DNA from: Actinomadura pelletieri DSM 43383
Lineage (GTDB): Bacteria; Actinomycetota; Actinomycetes; Streptosporangiales; Streptosporangiaceae
DNA: 64,000 nucleotides
Assembly: GCF_003634705.1 (NCBI RefSeq)
Contig: NZ_RBWU01000001.1
Span: 310,001-374,000, forward strand
Direction: 5' to 3'
Each line of letters opens with the position of its first letter. Position 1 is the first letter of the stretch. Under the pieces are notes generated by a model, which made no database searches, was not told the DNA's origin, and worked only from the letters and a program-made list of their open reading frames with translations. A program made the translations under genes and the position numbers. Below are positions 8,367-16,940 of this stretch, piece after piece.

Positions 8367-9175
8367 GACAGCGCCCTCCTCTCCAGCAGCCGCACCAGCG
8401 CGTCGGTGGTGAGCCCGAGGACCGCGTAGACGAGCAGGCCGAGGACGACGATGTCGATGCGCAGGAACTCGCGAGCGTCGTTGATCATGAAGCCGAGGCC
8501 CTTGCTCGCGTTGACCTGCTCGGCCACGATCAGCGCCAGCCAGGCGACGCCCAGGCTCTGCCGCAGTCCGACCAGCGTCTGCGGCAGGGCGCCGGGCAGC
8601 ACGATGTGCCGGATCAGCGCGGCCCGGCCGAGCCGCAGGACCTGCCCGACCTCCGCCAGTCTGGCGTCCACGCCCCGGATGCCGGAGTAGGTGTTGAGGT
8701 AGATCGGGAAGAGCACGCCGAAGGCCACCAGGATGACCTTGGGGATCTCCCCGATGCCGAACCAGAGGATGAACAGCGGGATCAGGCCGAACAGCGGCAG
8801 TGCCCGCAACATCTGCATGGGCGGGTCGACGATGCCCTCACCCGTCCGGCTGAGACCGGCGACCAGCGCCAGCGCGAGCCCGGCGACGGCCCCGGCCAGG
8901 AAGCCGATCACCGCACGTTGCAGGGAGACCGTGACGGCGTCGATGAGCGTCCCGTCGGCGGTCAGCGTCACCGCGGTGCCGGCGACCGTCGCGGGAGACG
9001 GCAACAGCCGCTCGGGCAGGACGCCCGTGCTGCTCGTGATCTGCCACAGCGCCAGCAGCACCAGCGGGCTGATTAAGCGCAGCGAGAGACGCGGCCGTGG
9101 CAACGCGGAGAGTCTGGGGAGTCCGGGGCGCGCCCGGGGGGCCGGGCGCGCGAGATCGATGGGCGATGCGGACAT
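8339..9175 (-). CDS. ssuC: Sulfonate ABC transporter permease (SsuC-like)
   Basis: 278 residues with about six membrane segments. After a cytoplasmic Pro/Arg-rich N-terminus come LISPLVLLALWQITS, an AVIGFLAGAVAGLALALV segment and the coupling EAA-type loop GVDARLAEVGQVLRLGRAALIRHIVLPGALP. Its C-terminal block RIDIVVLGLLVYAVLGLTTDALVRLLER is usual for SsuC/TauC/NrtB. It forms the channel for the adjacent ATPase and lipoprotein. It is the first gene of this sub-operon, about 100 bp after a hairpin that may separate it from the FMN reductase gene. Confidence 0.9.
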   Translation of the reverse strand: MSASPIDLARPAPRARPGLPRLSALPRPRLSLRLISPLVLLALWQITSSTGVLPERLLPSPATVAGTAVTLTADGTLIDAVTVSLQRAVIGFLAGAVAGLALALVAGLSRTGEGIVDPPMQMLRALPLFGLIPLFILWFGIGEIPKVILVAFGVLFPIYLNTYSGIRGVDARLAEVGQVLRLGRAALIRHIVLPGALPQTLVGLRQSLGVAWLALIVAEQVNASKGLGFMINDAREFLRIDIVVLGLLVYAVLGLTTDALVRLLERRALSWRRGLVAT

Positions 9176-9220
9176 GGACGAAACGTCCCTTCGTAGGAAT
9201 GGTGCGGTGCCCGGACCGGG

Positions 9221-9259
9221 GTCCCCCTTGAGCGGTGCGGGGCACCGGTCAAGGGGGAC
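9221..9259 (-). terminator. Hairpin between FMN reductase and ssuC genes
   Basis: Arms 9221-9231 and 9249-9259 are a perfect 11-bp inverted repeat, with a second internal stem (CGGTGC/GCACCG) in the loop. It lies 18 bp past the FMN reductase stop on the minus strand and 46 bp before the ssuC start. It could end the upstream operon or only attenuate read-through, because no U-tract follows. Confidence 0.5.
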
Positions 9260-9277
9260 GCCCCCGCCCGGACGCCG

Positions 9278-9805
9278 TCAGACCGCGGCGGTCCGGTCGG
9301 TGAGCAGCGGCACGAACTGGGGTGCGATCCGATCGACCCAACCGCGCAGAACCTCACCCGCCTCCTCGATCCGGCCGTCCAGCAGCGCTGCCCCGGGCGT
9401 GGGGACGAACGCGCCCAGTTCGACCAGCAACGGACGCAGATGCACCTCCACGGCGAGCGCGTGCCGGGCGTCCCCCATCACCATCAGCGGCAGGGCGATG
9501 GTCGAGGCCAGCGCCCCGCCGGGCAGCCGGTCCAGGAAGATCTTCAGCAGCCCGGTGTAGGTGCCCTTGTAGGTCGGGGTCGCGACGACCAGCACATCGG
9601 CGCCGAGGACCGTCTCCACGGCCACCTCCACCACGGCGGAGGCCGACGGCGAGCCCAATTCCACGGCCAGCGCCGACAGGTCGAGGGTCTCGTGGTCGAC
9701 GGCGCCGAGGCGCCTGCCGACCGTGTCGGCGGCCTGGATCGCGACGGCGCGGGTGCGCGAGTTCGGCCGGGGATTGCCGACCAACGTGACGATTCGCGTG
9801 GACAT
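9278..9805 (-). CDS. NADPH-dependent FMN reductase (SsuE/MsuE-like, flavodoxin fold)
   Basis: 175 residues from the ATG at 9805, preceded by AAGGA at 9 nt; longer in-frame upstream sequence is antisense-like and rejected. The flavin phosphate loop LVGNPRPNSRTR near the N-terminus and the TPTYKGTYTGLLKIFLDRLPGG block (near residues 85-108) are diagnostic of the SsuE/MsuE family. It uses a different fold from the two split-barrel reductases of the same locus and would feed FMNH2 to the SsuD-like enzymes encoded upstream. It follows the 9841-10746 gene after 35 bp. Confidence 0.87.
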   Translation of the reverse strand: MSTRIVTLVGNPRPNSRTRAVAIQAADTVGRRLGAVDHETLDLSALAVELGSPSASAVVEVAVETVLGADVLVVATPTYKGTYTGLLKIFLDRLPGGALASTIALPLMVMGDARHALAVEVHLRPLLVELGAFVPTPGAALLDGRIEEAGEVLRGWVDRIAPQFVPLLTDRTAAV

Positions 9806-9840
9806 CGGGCTTTTCCTTTCGGTCAGGCGGGCGGCGTCGG

Positions 9841-10746
9841 CTAGGCGCGGGTGACCAGGTCGGCCAGGTCCGGCAGGACGGCGTCCGCGACCGTGATCTC
9901 CCGGTCGAGCAGGCCGTTGGCGTGCAGCAGGTCGGCGGCGCGCTGCTGCTCGGCGACGAACTCCTCGCTGACCGGCAGCAGCCCGAACGGGCGACCGCGC
10001 AGGGCGTTCTCCCACGCGTCGAGGTCACCGCCGTCGTCGGCGGCGAACAGGGCGGCCGCCTCGCGCGGGTTGGCGCGGATCCAGGCGTCCGACTCCTGGA
10101 GCGCCCCGACGATGGACGCCAGGACGTCGCGGTGCTCGACGGCGAAGTCGCGCCGCGTGAACCACAGCGAACGGTGGCTGAACAGCCCGTCGGTCTCGAT
10201 CAGCGTCACCGGTTCCGTCACGCTCTCGACCGCGGTCAGCGCCGGATAGCTGCCCGTCCAGGCGTCGACCTTGCCGTCCAGGAGCAGCTGCGCGCCCTCG
10301 TTTCCGGCGTCGACCGGCTCGATGTCGTTCCAGCTCAGCCCCGCCTGGTCGAGCGCCAGCAGCAGGAGGGTGGTCTGCCAGGAGCCGTGGCCGAGGGCGA
10401 CGCGCTTCCCGGACAGGTCGGCCGGGGTGGTGATACCGGAGTCGGGCAGGGCGACCAGCCGCCCGTTGTCCACCCGCGGCCCGGAGATCGCCACATAGAC
10501 GATGTCGTGCCCGCGGCCCTGCGCGGTGATCGGCGGTGTGGAGCCGGTGCCGATGAAGTCGTAGCCGCCGTCGAACAGGTGGTCGCCGTGCAGCGACGGC
10601 AGGCCCTGCGTGGGCTCGGGACGGTCACCCGCCGGAAGCGAGCGCAGGTCGACCCACTCCACGTCCGGCAGCGATCGCTCCAGGATGCCCCGGTGCCGCA
10701 GCACCCAGAGGGAGTTGTTGTGGGGGAAGTAGCCGACGCGGGTCAT
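9841..10746 (-). CDS. Periplasmic-binding-protein-like protein without signal peptide
   Basis: 301 residues starting RVGYFPHNNSLWVLRHRGILE. The body follows the SsuA/NMT1 solute-binding pattern (FDGGYDFIGTGSTPPITAQ, TPADLSGKRVALGHGSWQT, LLLDGKVDAWTGSYPA). However, no signal peptide, lipobox or any cysteine is visible, and no upstream in-frame extension supplies one. Its start overlaps the stop of the LLM gene as ATGA. Possible roles are a cytoplasmic binding or enzymatic protein like DszB, which shares this fold, or a binding protein whose export signal was lost. It lacks the DszB catalytic Cys seen in the gene at 12879-13907. Confidence 0.65.
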   Translation of the reverse strand: MTRVGYFPHNNSLWVLRHRGILERSLPDVEWVDLRSLPAGDRPEPTQGLPSLHGDHLFDGGYDFIGTGSTPPITAQGRGHDIVYVAISGPRVDNGRLVALPDSGITTPADLSGKRVALGHGSWQTTLLLLALDQAGLSWNDIEPVDAGNEGAQLLLDGKVDAWTGSYPALTAVESVTEPVTLIETDGLFSHRSLWFTRRDFAVEHRDVLASIVGALQESDAWIRANPREAAALFAADDGGDLDAWENALRGRPFGLLPVSEEFVAEQQRAADLLHANGLLDREITVADAVLPDLADLVTRA

Positions 10747-11927
10747 CGAGTGAGTCCTTTCGCTTCAAGAGTGGGGAGGGACGTGTCGGGCGCGGTGTCC
10801 GGCCAGCGGCCGCGCAGGAGGGGAAGGACGTGCTCGCCGACGCGGCGCGCCTCCTCCAGGTGTGGCACCCCGGCGAGGATGAACGCGTCCACGCCGAGCG
10901 CGATCAGTTCGTCGAGCCGGGCGGCGACCTGCGCGTAGCTGCCGACCAGCCCGAACGCGGGACCGCCGCGCAGCAGATGGAAACCGCCCCACACGTTGGG
11001 GCTCGCCTCCAGCTCGCGGGGCGCGCGCACCGGCCAGTCGATGAACTGCGAACTGCGCAGCCAGCCGACCGAGTCGCCGGTGGACTCGGGGCCCCGCAAC
11101 TGCTCGGGGTCGACATGCCGCCAGCCGCGGCGGATCTCCGCCCACGCCTCCTCCTCGGTCTCGCGGGCCAGCACGTCGATGCGCACCGCGAACCTGGGCG
11201 AGCGGCCGATGGCGGCGCTGTGCTCGCGGACCTGGTCGAACTTCGCGGCCAGCGCCGGGAACGGCTCCAGCCACGACAGGTAGTAGTCGGCGTGCCGTCC
11301 GGCGGCCTGGATCGCGGCCTGGGACGACCCCGAGAAGAAGACCTCGGGGAACGGCTGCCCGGCGAGACGATCGGGAAGCCCCGCGCCCTCGACCTGGTAG
11401 AAGCGGCCCTTGTGGGTGACCGGGCCGCCGTACCAGACGGCCTTGAGGACGTCGAGGAACTCCGACGTCCGGGCGTACCGGTCGTCATGGCCGACCTTGT
11501 CGCCCCACCACAGCTGGGCGGGACCGCCACCACCGGAGATGATGTTGTAGACGACGCGTCCGCCGGTGGCGCGTTGCAGGCTCGCCGACATCCGCGCCGC
11601 CTGCACCGGGTGCAGGAAACCCGGCTGGAACGCGATCATGAACCGGTAGGTGGTGGTCTCGCGCGCCAGGCTCGCCGCCGCCGCCCAGGGGTCGTCGGTG
11701 AAGGGGAACGAGGGCAGCAGCCCGCCGACGAACCCCGACAGCTCGGTGGAGCGCGCGACGTCGGCCATGTGGTCCAGGTGCGTGTACCCGTCCGGGCGCC
11801 CGCGGCGCAGCCCCGGGGTGATGCTGCCCGGCTCGACCGGCGACCAGTCGCCGCGCGTCACCAGGCGGCGGCGCAGGGACGACTGGTCGCCGTGCGTCCC
11901 GATGCGCCAGTAGATGTCAATCGACAT
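10743..11927 (-). CDS. LLM-class flavin-dependent oxidoreductase (divergent SsuD-like)
   Basis: 394 residues of the luciferase-like monooxygenase fold. Visible are IDIYWRIGTHGD, TELSGFVGGLLPS, YRFMIAFQPGFLHPVQAARMSASLQRATGGR, YARTSEFLDVLKAVW, VFFSGSSQAAIQAAGRHADYYLSWLEP, NVWGGFHLLRGGPAFGLVG and VPHLEEARRVGE. The C-E-D-A-W segment with the SsuD active-site Cys is replaced by FTDDPWA, so the substrate probably differs from simple alkanesulfonates. It lies between another LLM gene (11-bp overlap) and the signal-less binding-protein gene (4-bp overlap) on the minus strand. Confidence 0.85.
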   Translation of the reverse strand: MSIDIYWRIGTHGDQSSLRRRLVTRGDWSPVEPGSITPGLRRGRPDGYTHLDHMADVARSTELSGFVGGLLPSFPFTDDPWAAAASLARETTTYRFMIAFQPGFLHPVQAARMSASLQRATGGRVVYNIISGGGGPAQLWWGDKVGHDDRYARTSEFLDVLKAVWYGGPVTHKGRFYQVEGAGLPDRLAGQPFPEVFFSGSSQAAIQAAGRHADYYLSWLEPFPALAAKFDQVREHSAAIGRSPRFAVRIDVLARETEEEAWAEIRRGWRHVDPEQLRGPESTGDSVGWLRSSQFIDWPVRAPRELEASPNVWGGFHLLRGGPAFGLVGSYAQVAARLDELIALGVDAFILAGVPHLEEARRVGEHVLPLLRGRWPDTAPDTSLPTLEAKGLTR

Positions 11928-12882
11928 GGGCGTGCTCCCGAAGGAAGAGGGGCAGCAGCAGCTCCCCGAGTCGGTAGATCTCCTCGACGTGCGGCGCGGG
12001 CTCCAGGACGAACGTGCTCACGCCCCGGTCGGCATAGCCCTGCAACTCCGCCGCGACCTGGTCGAACGACCCGACGAGGGCGTGGTCGGGGACGTCCCGG
12101 ACGCCGCGCGCCTCGTCCTCGTCCTCGCGCGCCACCACGGTCAGCCGCAGCCCGGAGGCGACGGTCCGGCCGCGTTCGGCGGCGCGTTCGGCCAGGTCGG
12201 CGGTGAGCGAGTCGAGGTCGTCGGTCACGTCGAAGATGTGCACGTCGGCGTGCTTCGCGGACAGGTTCAGCGCGTCGTCCGAGACCCCGGACAGGTGGAC
12301 GGTCGGGAACCGCCGTTCGGCCAGCGGACCCTGGAAGCCGCCGGCGAAAACCTGGAAGAACCTGCCCTCGTAGGTGTAGTCCTCGTGGTCCCACACGCCC
12401 TTGGCGATGGTGAGGAACTCGTCGGCGCGGGCGTAGCGGTCCGGGCCCTCCAGGAAGTCGCCGTGTGCCCGCGCCACCGCCGTGGGGAGGTCGACGACCG
12501 GCCACCAGCCGAAGCGGTCACCGGTGAACCGTTGCAGCGACGCCGACAGCTTCGCCGCGTACACCGGGGTGCCGAGGGCGGGGTGGAACCCGGCCACGCC
12601 GTGGATCCAGCGGCTGTCGCGCAGCAGCCCCGCGACCACGACCAGCGACTCCTCCGCGTCGGACGTGAAGGGGGCGACGATCCCGTCGAATCCGGTGACC
12701 TCGGCGGCGCGTCCCACCTCGGCGATCGCGTCGAACGCTCCGTACCGGCCCTCGCGGGTGTCGGTGACGAAGTCCGGCAGCGGAGCCGGGGACAGGTCCG
12801 GCCCGATCGTCGGCAGCGTGAGCAGGAACCTGGGCGTCCTCGTGGGGAGGGACGATCCTTCAGAACGGCCGGGGGATGTCAT
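11917..12882 (-). CDS. LLM-class flavin-dependent oxidoreductase, short divergent member
   Basis: 321 residues from the ATG at 12882, which overlaps the upstream DszB-like stop as ATGA; a longer N-terminus to 12930 would overlap that gene and has no ribosome site. The LLM pattern is kept: TGFDGIVAPF, GVAGFHPALGTPVYAAKLSASLQRFTGDRFGWWPV, RYARADEFLTIAKGVW, VHLSGVSDDALNLSAKHADVHIF, a GSFDQVAAELQGYADRGVSTFVLEPAPH end block. It lacks about 60 residues relative to SsuD, mainly the insertion after the RFGIR-type segment. It is likely an FMNH2 oxygenase working next to the DszB-like desulfinase. Confidence 0.82.
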   Translation of the reverse strand: MTSPGRSEGSSLPTRTPRFLLTLPTIGPDLSPAPLPDFVTDTREGRYGAFDAIAEVGRAAEVTGFDGIVAPFTSDAEESLVVVAGLLRDSRWIHGVAGFHPALGTPVYAAKLSASLQRFTGDRFGWWPVVDLPTAVARAHGDFLEGPDRYARADEFLTIAKGVWDHEDYTYEGRFFQVFAGGFQGPLAERRFPTVHLSGVSDDALNLSAKHADVHIFDVTDDLDSLTADLAERAAERGRTVASGLRLTVVAREDEDEARGVRDVPDHALVGSFDQVAAELQGYADRGVSTFVLEPAPHVEEIYRLGELLLPLFLREHAHVD

Positions 12883-13907
12883 GCTGCCTTCCTCTCGGTC
12901 AGCTCGCGCAGCGGCTCGGGCGCCGCCCACGACTCGATGTCGACGTCGGCGGCCAGGAAGCCGTGGAGCAGCAGGAAGTCCTTCTGCTTCACGAGCAGGT
13001 CGAGGCGTTCCCGGGAGAGTTCCGGACGCAGCGTGCGGTGGAACCCGTCGCGGTAGGCGGTGCGCACACCGGACGCGCCCGACCGGGTCTCCCCGGAGAG
13101 GATCTTCCGCACGCCCTCCAGGTCGGCGGCGGCCCAGTCCGCCGCCTGCAACGTGGCGGTGAGGAACGCGGTCACCAGCTCGGGGTGCTCGTCCAGGAGC
13201 CGCTCGTGCACGGTGATCGGCCGCGGCGTGCCGTTGTTGACGCGCGTGGACGGGTCGGGATGGGCGTCCAGGTCGACGCCGACGACGAGCCCCAGGTCGG
13301 CGGCCTGTTCGGCGGCGCGTGCGCCCTTGACGTAGACGGCGTCCACCTGTCCGTCGACGAGTTCGTCCAGGCCGGGCCAGTTGATGCCTCCGCCGCGCGT
13401 GTCACGTCCCACCGAGGGCGACAGGTCCGCGTCGACCTCGACGAACGTGACATCGTCCAGCGTGAGGCCGCCCTGGGTGAGGGCGCCCTTGGCGCCGTGC
13501 AGCGCCATCGCACGCGGGAAGCTCTGCGCCTTGGTCCGGGCCCAGCGGGGCAGCGCCACGCGGGCGCCGCGCAGGTCCTGCGGCCCTTCGATGCCCGAGT
13601 CGGGACGGACGAGGATCGACTGCCACTCCTCGATCCACGTCAACCCGATCAGCCGGGTCGGCCCGCCCTCGCTGCGGGCGGCCAGCGCGGGAACGTTGCC
13701 GCCCTCGCGGAACAGGCCCGGCAGTTCGTGATCGAAATGGTGGCGGGCCAGCTCGGGCTCGGCGTCCTGCAGGACGCCCACCTCCAGCCCGAAGGGCGCG
13801 AACGCCTCGGCCAGCCCGCCACGCCGGTGGGCGAGCCCGCTGGCGGTCGGCACCGGGCAGCGGGTGAACCAGATCTTGTCGACACCACTGTGCTGCGAGC
13901 TGCTCAT
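12879..13907 (-). CDS. DszB-like aromatic sulfinate desulfinase homologue
   Basis: 342 residues with a solute-binding-protein fold but no signal peptide. The N-terminus carries TRCPVPTASGL (Cys17) and HHFDHELPGLFREGGNVPAL (His57, Arg67, Gly69-Gly70). This reproduces, with the same 10-residue His-Arg spacing, the Cys27/His60/Arg70 set and RxGG motif of DszB, the 2'-hydroxybiphenyl-2-sulfinate desulfinase of the 4S pathway. The enzyme would remove sulfite from a sulfinate in the cytoplasm without a cofactor. It overlaps both neighbours by 4 bp: an ABC ATPase gene before and an LLM gene after. ABC binding protein is the usual automatic annotation; the residues argue for an enzyme. The substrate is unknown. 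Confidence 0.75.
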   Translation of the reverse strand: MSSSQHSGVDKIWFTRCPVPTASGLAHRRGGLAEAFAPFGLEVGVLQDAEPELARHHFDHELPGLFREGGNVPALAARSEGGPTRLIGLTWIEEWQSILVRPDSGIEGPQDLRGARVALPRWARTKAQSFPRAMALHGAKGALTQGGLTLDDVTFVEVDADLSPSVGRDTRGGGINWPGLDELVDGQVDAVYVKGARAAEQAADLGLVVGVDLDAHPDPSTRVNNGTPRPITVHERLLDEHPELVTAFLTATLQAADWAAADLEGVRKILSGETRSGASGVRTAYRDGFHRTLRPELSRERLDLLVKQKDFLLLHGFLAADVDIESWAAPEPLRELTERKAA

Positions 13908-14677
13908 GCGATCACTCCTCGGTCGGACGCCAGGTCGGCTTTCTCGGGGGTCGTCGTGTCGGAGGGCGTGGAGACGCCCAGTCGGGTCAGCAGCTCACGG
14001 CGGTGTTCCAGCACCGCAGGGTCGGTCACGGCCGATGTCGCGTCGCGCGGACGAGGAAGATCGATGGCACGATCCACCGCGAAGGCTCCGCCGTCGAGCA
14101 CCGCGACCCGGTCGGCCAGGCGCACCGCCTCGTCCACGTCGTGGGTGACGAGGACGACCGCGGGACGGTGCCGGGCGCACAGCTCGGCGACCAGGTCCTG
14201 GGCCTGCAGGCGGGTCAGGGCGTCGAGGGCGGCGAACGGCTCGTCCAGCAGCAGCACCTGCGGGTCGCGGACCAGCGCCCGCGCCAGCGCCACCCGCTGC
14301 GCCTCCCCGCCCGACAAGGTGGCGGGCCAGGCTCTCTCGCGTCCGCCCAGACCGACCTCGGCGAGGGCACGGCTGCCCTTCTCCCGGGCCGACCGCGGCA
14401 GTCCGAGCGTGACGTTGGCCAGCACGCGCCGGGCCACCACCAGCCGGGGCTCCTGGTAGACCGTGGTGACACGCGGCGCGGTCAGCACCGTCCCCGAGTC
14501 GGGCCGTTCCAGGCCGGCCAGCAGCCGCAGCAGCGTGGTCTTGCCGGTGCCGCTCGGGCCGAGCAGCGCGAAGAACTCGCCACGCCTGACCTCCAGGTCG
14601 ATCCCGTCCAGGACCTTCTTGCCGCCGAACGCCTTGTGCAGCCCCCGCACCCGCACGGCGACCTCGTTCCGGCTCAT
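13904..14677 (-). CDS. Nitrate/sulfonate-type ABC transporter ATP-binding protein, second system
   Basis: 257 residues from the ATG at 14677. Motifs are Walker A GPSGTGKTT, Q-loop TTVYQEPRLVVARRVLANV, signature LSGGEAQRVALARAL, Walker B LLLLDEPFAALD and VTHDVDEAV. The end LLTRLGVSTPSD resembles the C-terminus of the other ATPase (LLARLGVTLEG), so the two importers are duplicates. Start and stop overlap the permease and DszB-like genes by 4 bp each, indicating tight coupling. Confidence 0.9.
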   Translation of the reverse strand: MSRNEVAVRVRGLHKAFGGKKVLDGIDLEVRRGEFFALLGPSGTGKTTLLRLLAGLERPDSGTVLTAPRVTTVYQEPRLVVARRVLANVTLGLPRSAREKGSRALAEVGLGGRERAWPATLSGGEAQRVALARALVRDPQVLLLDEPFAALDALTRLQAQDLVAELCARHRPAVVLVTHDVDEAVRLADRVAVLDGGAFAVDRAIDLPRPRDATSAVTDPAVLEHRRELLTRLGVSTPSDTTTPEKADLASDRGVIA

Positions 14678-15537
14678 CGGGCCGTCACCTGCCCACGCCA
14701 CGGCGTGGCGAGCCGTTCCAGACCCCGGATCGCGAGGTCGATGAGCAGCCCGAGCAGCGCGTAGATCAGGATGCACAGCACCATGTAGTCGTTGCGGTAG
14801 TACTGCTGCGCGAGCGTCACCAGGTAGCCGATGCCCTCGGTCGCGCCGAGCTGCTCGGCGGCGATCAGGCCGGTCAGCGACACCGACAGGCTGATCCGCA
14901 GCGCCATCAGCACGCTGGGCAGCGCGGTCGGAAGCACCACCGCCACCGCCAGCCGCGGGCCGCGCAGCCCGAACCCGCGGGCGGCCTCCACCACCTTGCG
15001 GTCGACGCTGCGGACACCGAGATAGACATAGGCGTACATGGGCGCGGACGCGGCGACCGCGATGAGCGCGATCTTGAACGTCTCGCCGACGCCGAACCAG
15101 GAGATGAACAGCGGCACCAGCGCCAGGAACGGCACCGCCCGCTTCATCTGCAGGGTCAGGTCGATCAGTTCCTCGCCCAGCGTGGACAGTCCGGCGGCGG
15201 CGCCGAGCACCAGGCCCGCACCGCAACCGACCAGGACGCCGAGGGCCGCGCGCCGCGCCGAGGCGAGCACATAGTCGGTGAGCTGCCCGGTGGAGGCCAG
15301 CTCGCCCAGGGCCGACAGCACCGCGCCCGGCCCGGTCAGGACGTCCGGTGGGATCCGGCCGCTGCTCGCGCCCCACCACCAGGCGACCAGCAGCGCCAGC
15401 GGCACCGACAGCCGCAGGGCCAGCGAGACCGCCGGTCGTCTTCGCCGCCGTCCCAGCCACGGCGGCGGGCGCAGCTCGTCAACGGTCGTCTCCGCCGGAC
15501 GGCGCCCCACGACCTCGGACGTGATCTCGGCGGTCAT
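14674..15537 (-). CDS. Nitrate/sulfonate-type ABC transporter permease, second system
   Basis: 287 residues. About six membrane segments follow an N-terminal cytoplasmic stretch with an RRRRP patch. LRLSVPLALLVAWWWGASSG, a LGVLVGCGAGLVLGAAAGL segment, and the coupling loop SVDRKVVEAARGFGLRGPRLAVAVVLPTALPSVLMALR are visible. It is the channel partner of the ATPase at 13904-14677 and of the lipoprotein encoded just upstream (4-bp overlaps on both sides). Confidence 0.9.
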   Translation of the reverse strand: MTAEITSEVVGRRPAETTVDELRPPPWLGRRRRRPAVSLALRLSVPLALLVAWWWGASSGRIPPDVLTGPGAVLSALGELASTGQLTDYVLASARRAALGVLVGCGAGLVLGAAAGLSTLGEELIDLTLQMKRAVPFLALVPLFISWFGVGETFKIALIAVAASAPMYAYVYLGVRSVDRKVVEAARGFGLRGPRLAVAVVLPTALPSVLMALRISLSVSLTGLIAAEQLGATEGIGYLVTLAQQYYRNDYMVLCILIYALLGLLIDLAIRGLERLATPWRGQVTAR

Positions 15538-16580
15538 CGGGACCCCAGCTTGAACAGCACGTCCTCGGGCTTGATCGCGTTCGGCAGCACGCCCTCCGCC
15601 TGGAACAGACCGGCGACCGCGGTGACATGCCGCCCGTCGGCGTCGGTGACGGGACGCGGCACGTTCTGGTAGCGGGCCTTGGCGAGCTCGACGTCCAGCC
15701 GCGCACCGGACAGGGCGGTCGGCCCCTTGTCGAGGAACACGTTCTGGAACTTGCGCGGGTCGCGCTTCTCCTGCTCGGTCAGCTCGCGGATCACGTCCAG
15801 GAAGACCTGGACGGCCCGCGGGTTCGCCTCGAGCACCTCGGTACGGGCGGCGAAGATGGTGAGGTCCTGGTCGGGCAGGTCACGACCGTGCACCAGGACC
15901 CGCGCCCCCTTGGCGACGACCTCGGGATAGGCGTGGACGATCGCCCACCAGGCGTCGACCTTGCCGGTCGCGAACGCCGACGCGCCCTGCGCCGGATTCA
16001 GATGGACGCGCCGAACCTGCGAGGCCGGAATGCCGGCCTGCTTGAGCGCGAGCAGCAGCAAGTACTCGCCGCGTCCGGCCTTGTTGACCGCGACGCGCTT
16101 GCCGACCAGGTCGCGCACCGACCTGATGGGGCTGTCGGGCTTGACCACCAGGCCGTCCTCATACGGCGCGGCCTTGTCGGTGACCCGGTCGGCGGCGGCG
16201 AAGATGCGCAGGTCGCGCCCGTTGGCCAGGTAACCCACGGCCGGGGAGATCGCGCCCTCCAGGACGTTCACCGACCTGGACCGCACCGCGTCGATCGTCG
16301 CAGTGAACGAGGCGTACGAGCCGCCCCACTGCACGGACGCGCCGACGGTCTTGAGCCGCTCTTCCAGGATCTTCTCGCGCTTGGCATAGGCGAGCACCCC
16401 GGCGTTGCCCGGGTCGCTCAGCTTGATCACCGTGCCGGACCCGGAGCCGCCGCTCCCGGCCGTGGCCGACCCGCCGCAGGCGGCGGTCAGGCTCACCAGC
16501 AGGGCGAGGACGGCGCAGACCAGCGGGGATCGACGGCGTGGGGATTTCGCCCGGGAGGCATACGGAACAGAACTCGACAT
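15534..16580 (-). CDS. ABC transporter substrate-binding lipoprotein, second sulfonate-type system
   Basis: 348 residues if translation starts at the ATG at 16580; an in-frame ATG at 16628 adds 16 residues but has no ribosome site. A basic stretch (RAKSPRRRS) and hydrophobic core lead to lipobox SLTAAC with Cys35. The mature part has the SsuA/NMT1 pattern: KREKILEERLKTVGASVQWG, a SVNVLEGAISPAVGYLANGRDL block, SVRDLVGKRVAVNKAGRGEYLLL and TGKVDAWWAIVHAYPEVV. It is the first gene of the long minus-strand sulfur operon. Confidence 0.88.
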   Translation of the reverse strand: MSSSVPYASRAKSPRRRSPLVCAVLALLVSLTAACGGSATAGSGGSGSGTVIKLSDPGNAGVLAYAKREKILEERLKTVGASVQWGGSYASFTATIDAVRSRSVNVLEGAISPAVGYLANGRDLRIFAAADRVTDKAAPYEDGLVVKPDSPIRSVRDLVGKRVAVNKAGRGEYLLLLALKQAGIPASQVRRVHLNPAQGASAFATGKVDAWWAIVHAYPEVVAKGARVLVHGRDLPDQDLTIFAARTEVLEANPRAVQVFLDVIRELTEQEKRDPRKFQNVFLDKGPTALSGARLDVELAKARYQNVPRPVTDADGRHVTAVAGLFQAEGVLPNAIKPEDVLFKLGSR

Positions 16581-16768
16581 GGCTGAACTAGGCCCTTCAG
16601 GAAAACGAGCGAGAAGACCACGCCGCATCGGGACACGCGACGGCCGGCTCTCGCGGAGGAGAACTCGGGGGAAGGAGGGGGGGAAAGAGAGGGCAGATCC
16701 GGATCAGCGACAGAGAGTGCTGTCCAGCCGCATGTGGTCCACCACACGCCGGACGGTCAGTGCGTGCG

Positions 16769-16788
16769 CCATATTCATATAATTATGG
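16769..16788. promoter_or_regulatory. AT-rich imperfect palindrome, candidate operator of the sulfur operon
   Basis: The 20-bp element begins CCATA and ends TATGG, with 8 of 10 symmetric positions pairing, and includes TATAAT at 16778-16783. It lies about 190 bp upstream of the lipoprotein start and is the most AT-rich segment nearby. A role as promoter or operator of the sulfonate operon is inferred only from position and symmetry. Confidence 0.4.
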
Positions 16789-16940
16789 TAGGAAAAGTCG
16801 GTGTCAAGCCCGTATTGCGCAGGTCAGACCACCGCCGAACCGGCACAACGGCACCCCGCCTCGCCGACACCAGAGCCCGCAAACCCTTACCGGCAAAGGG
16901 ATTCCGTGATCCTCCGGAGATAAATGATCTTCGCGCGAGG

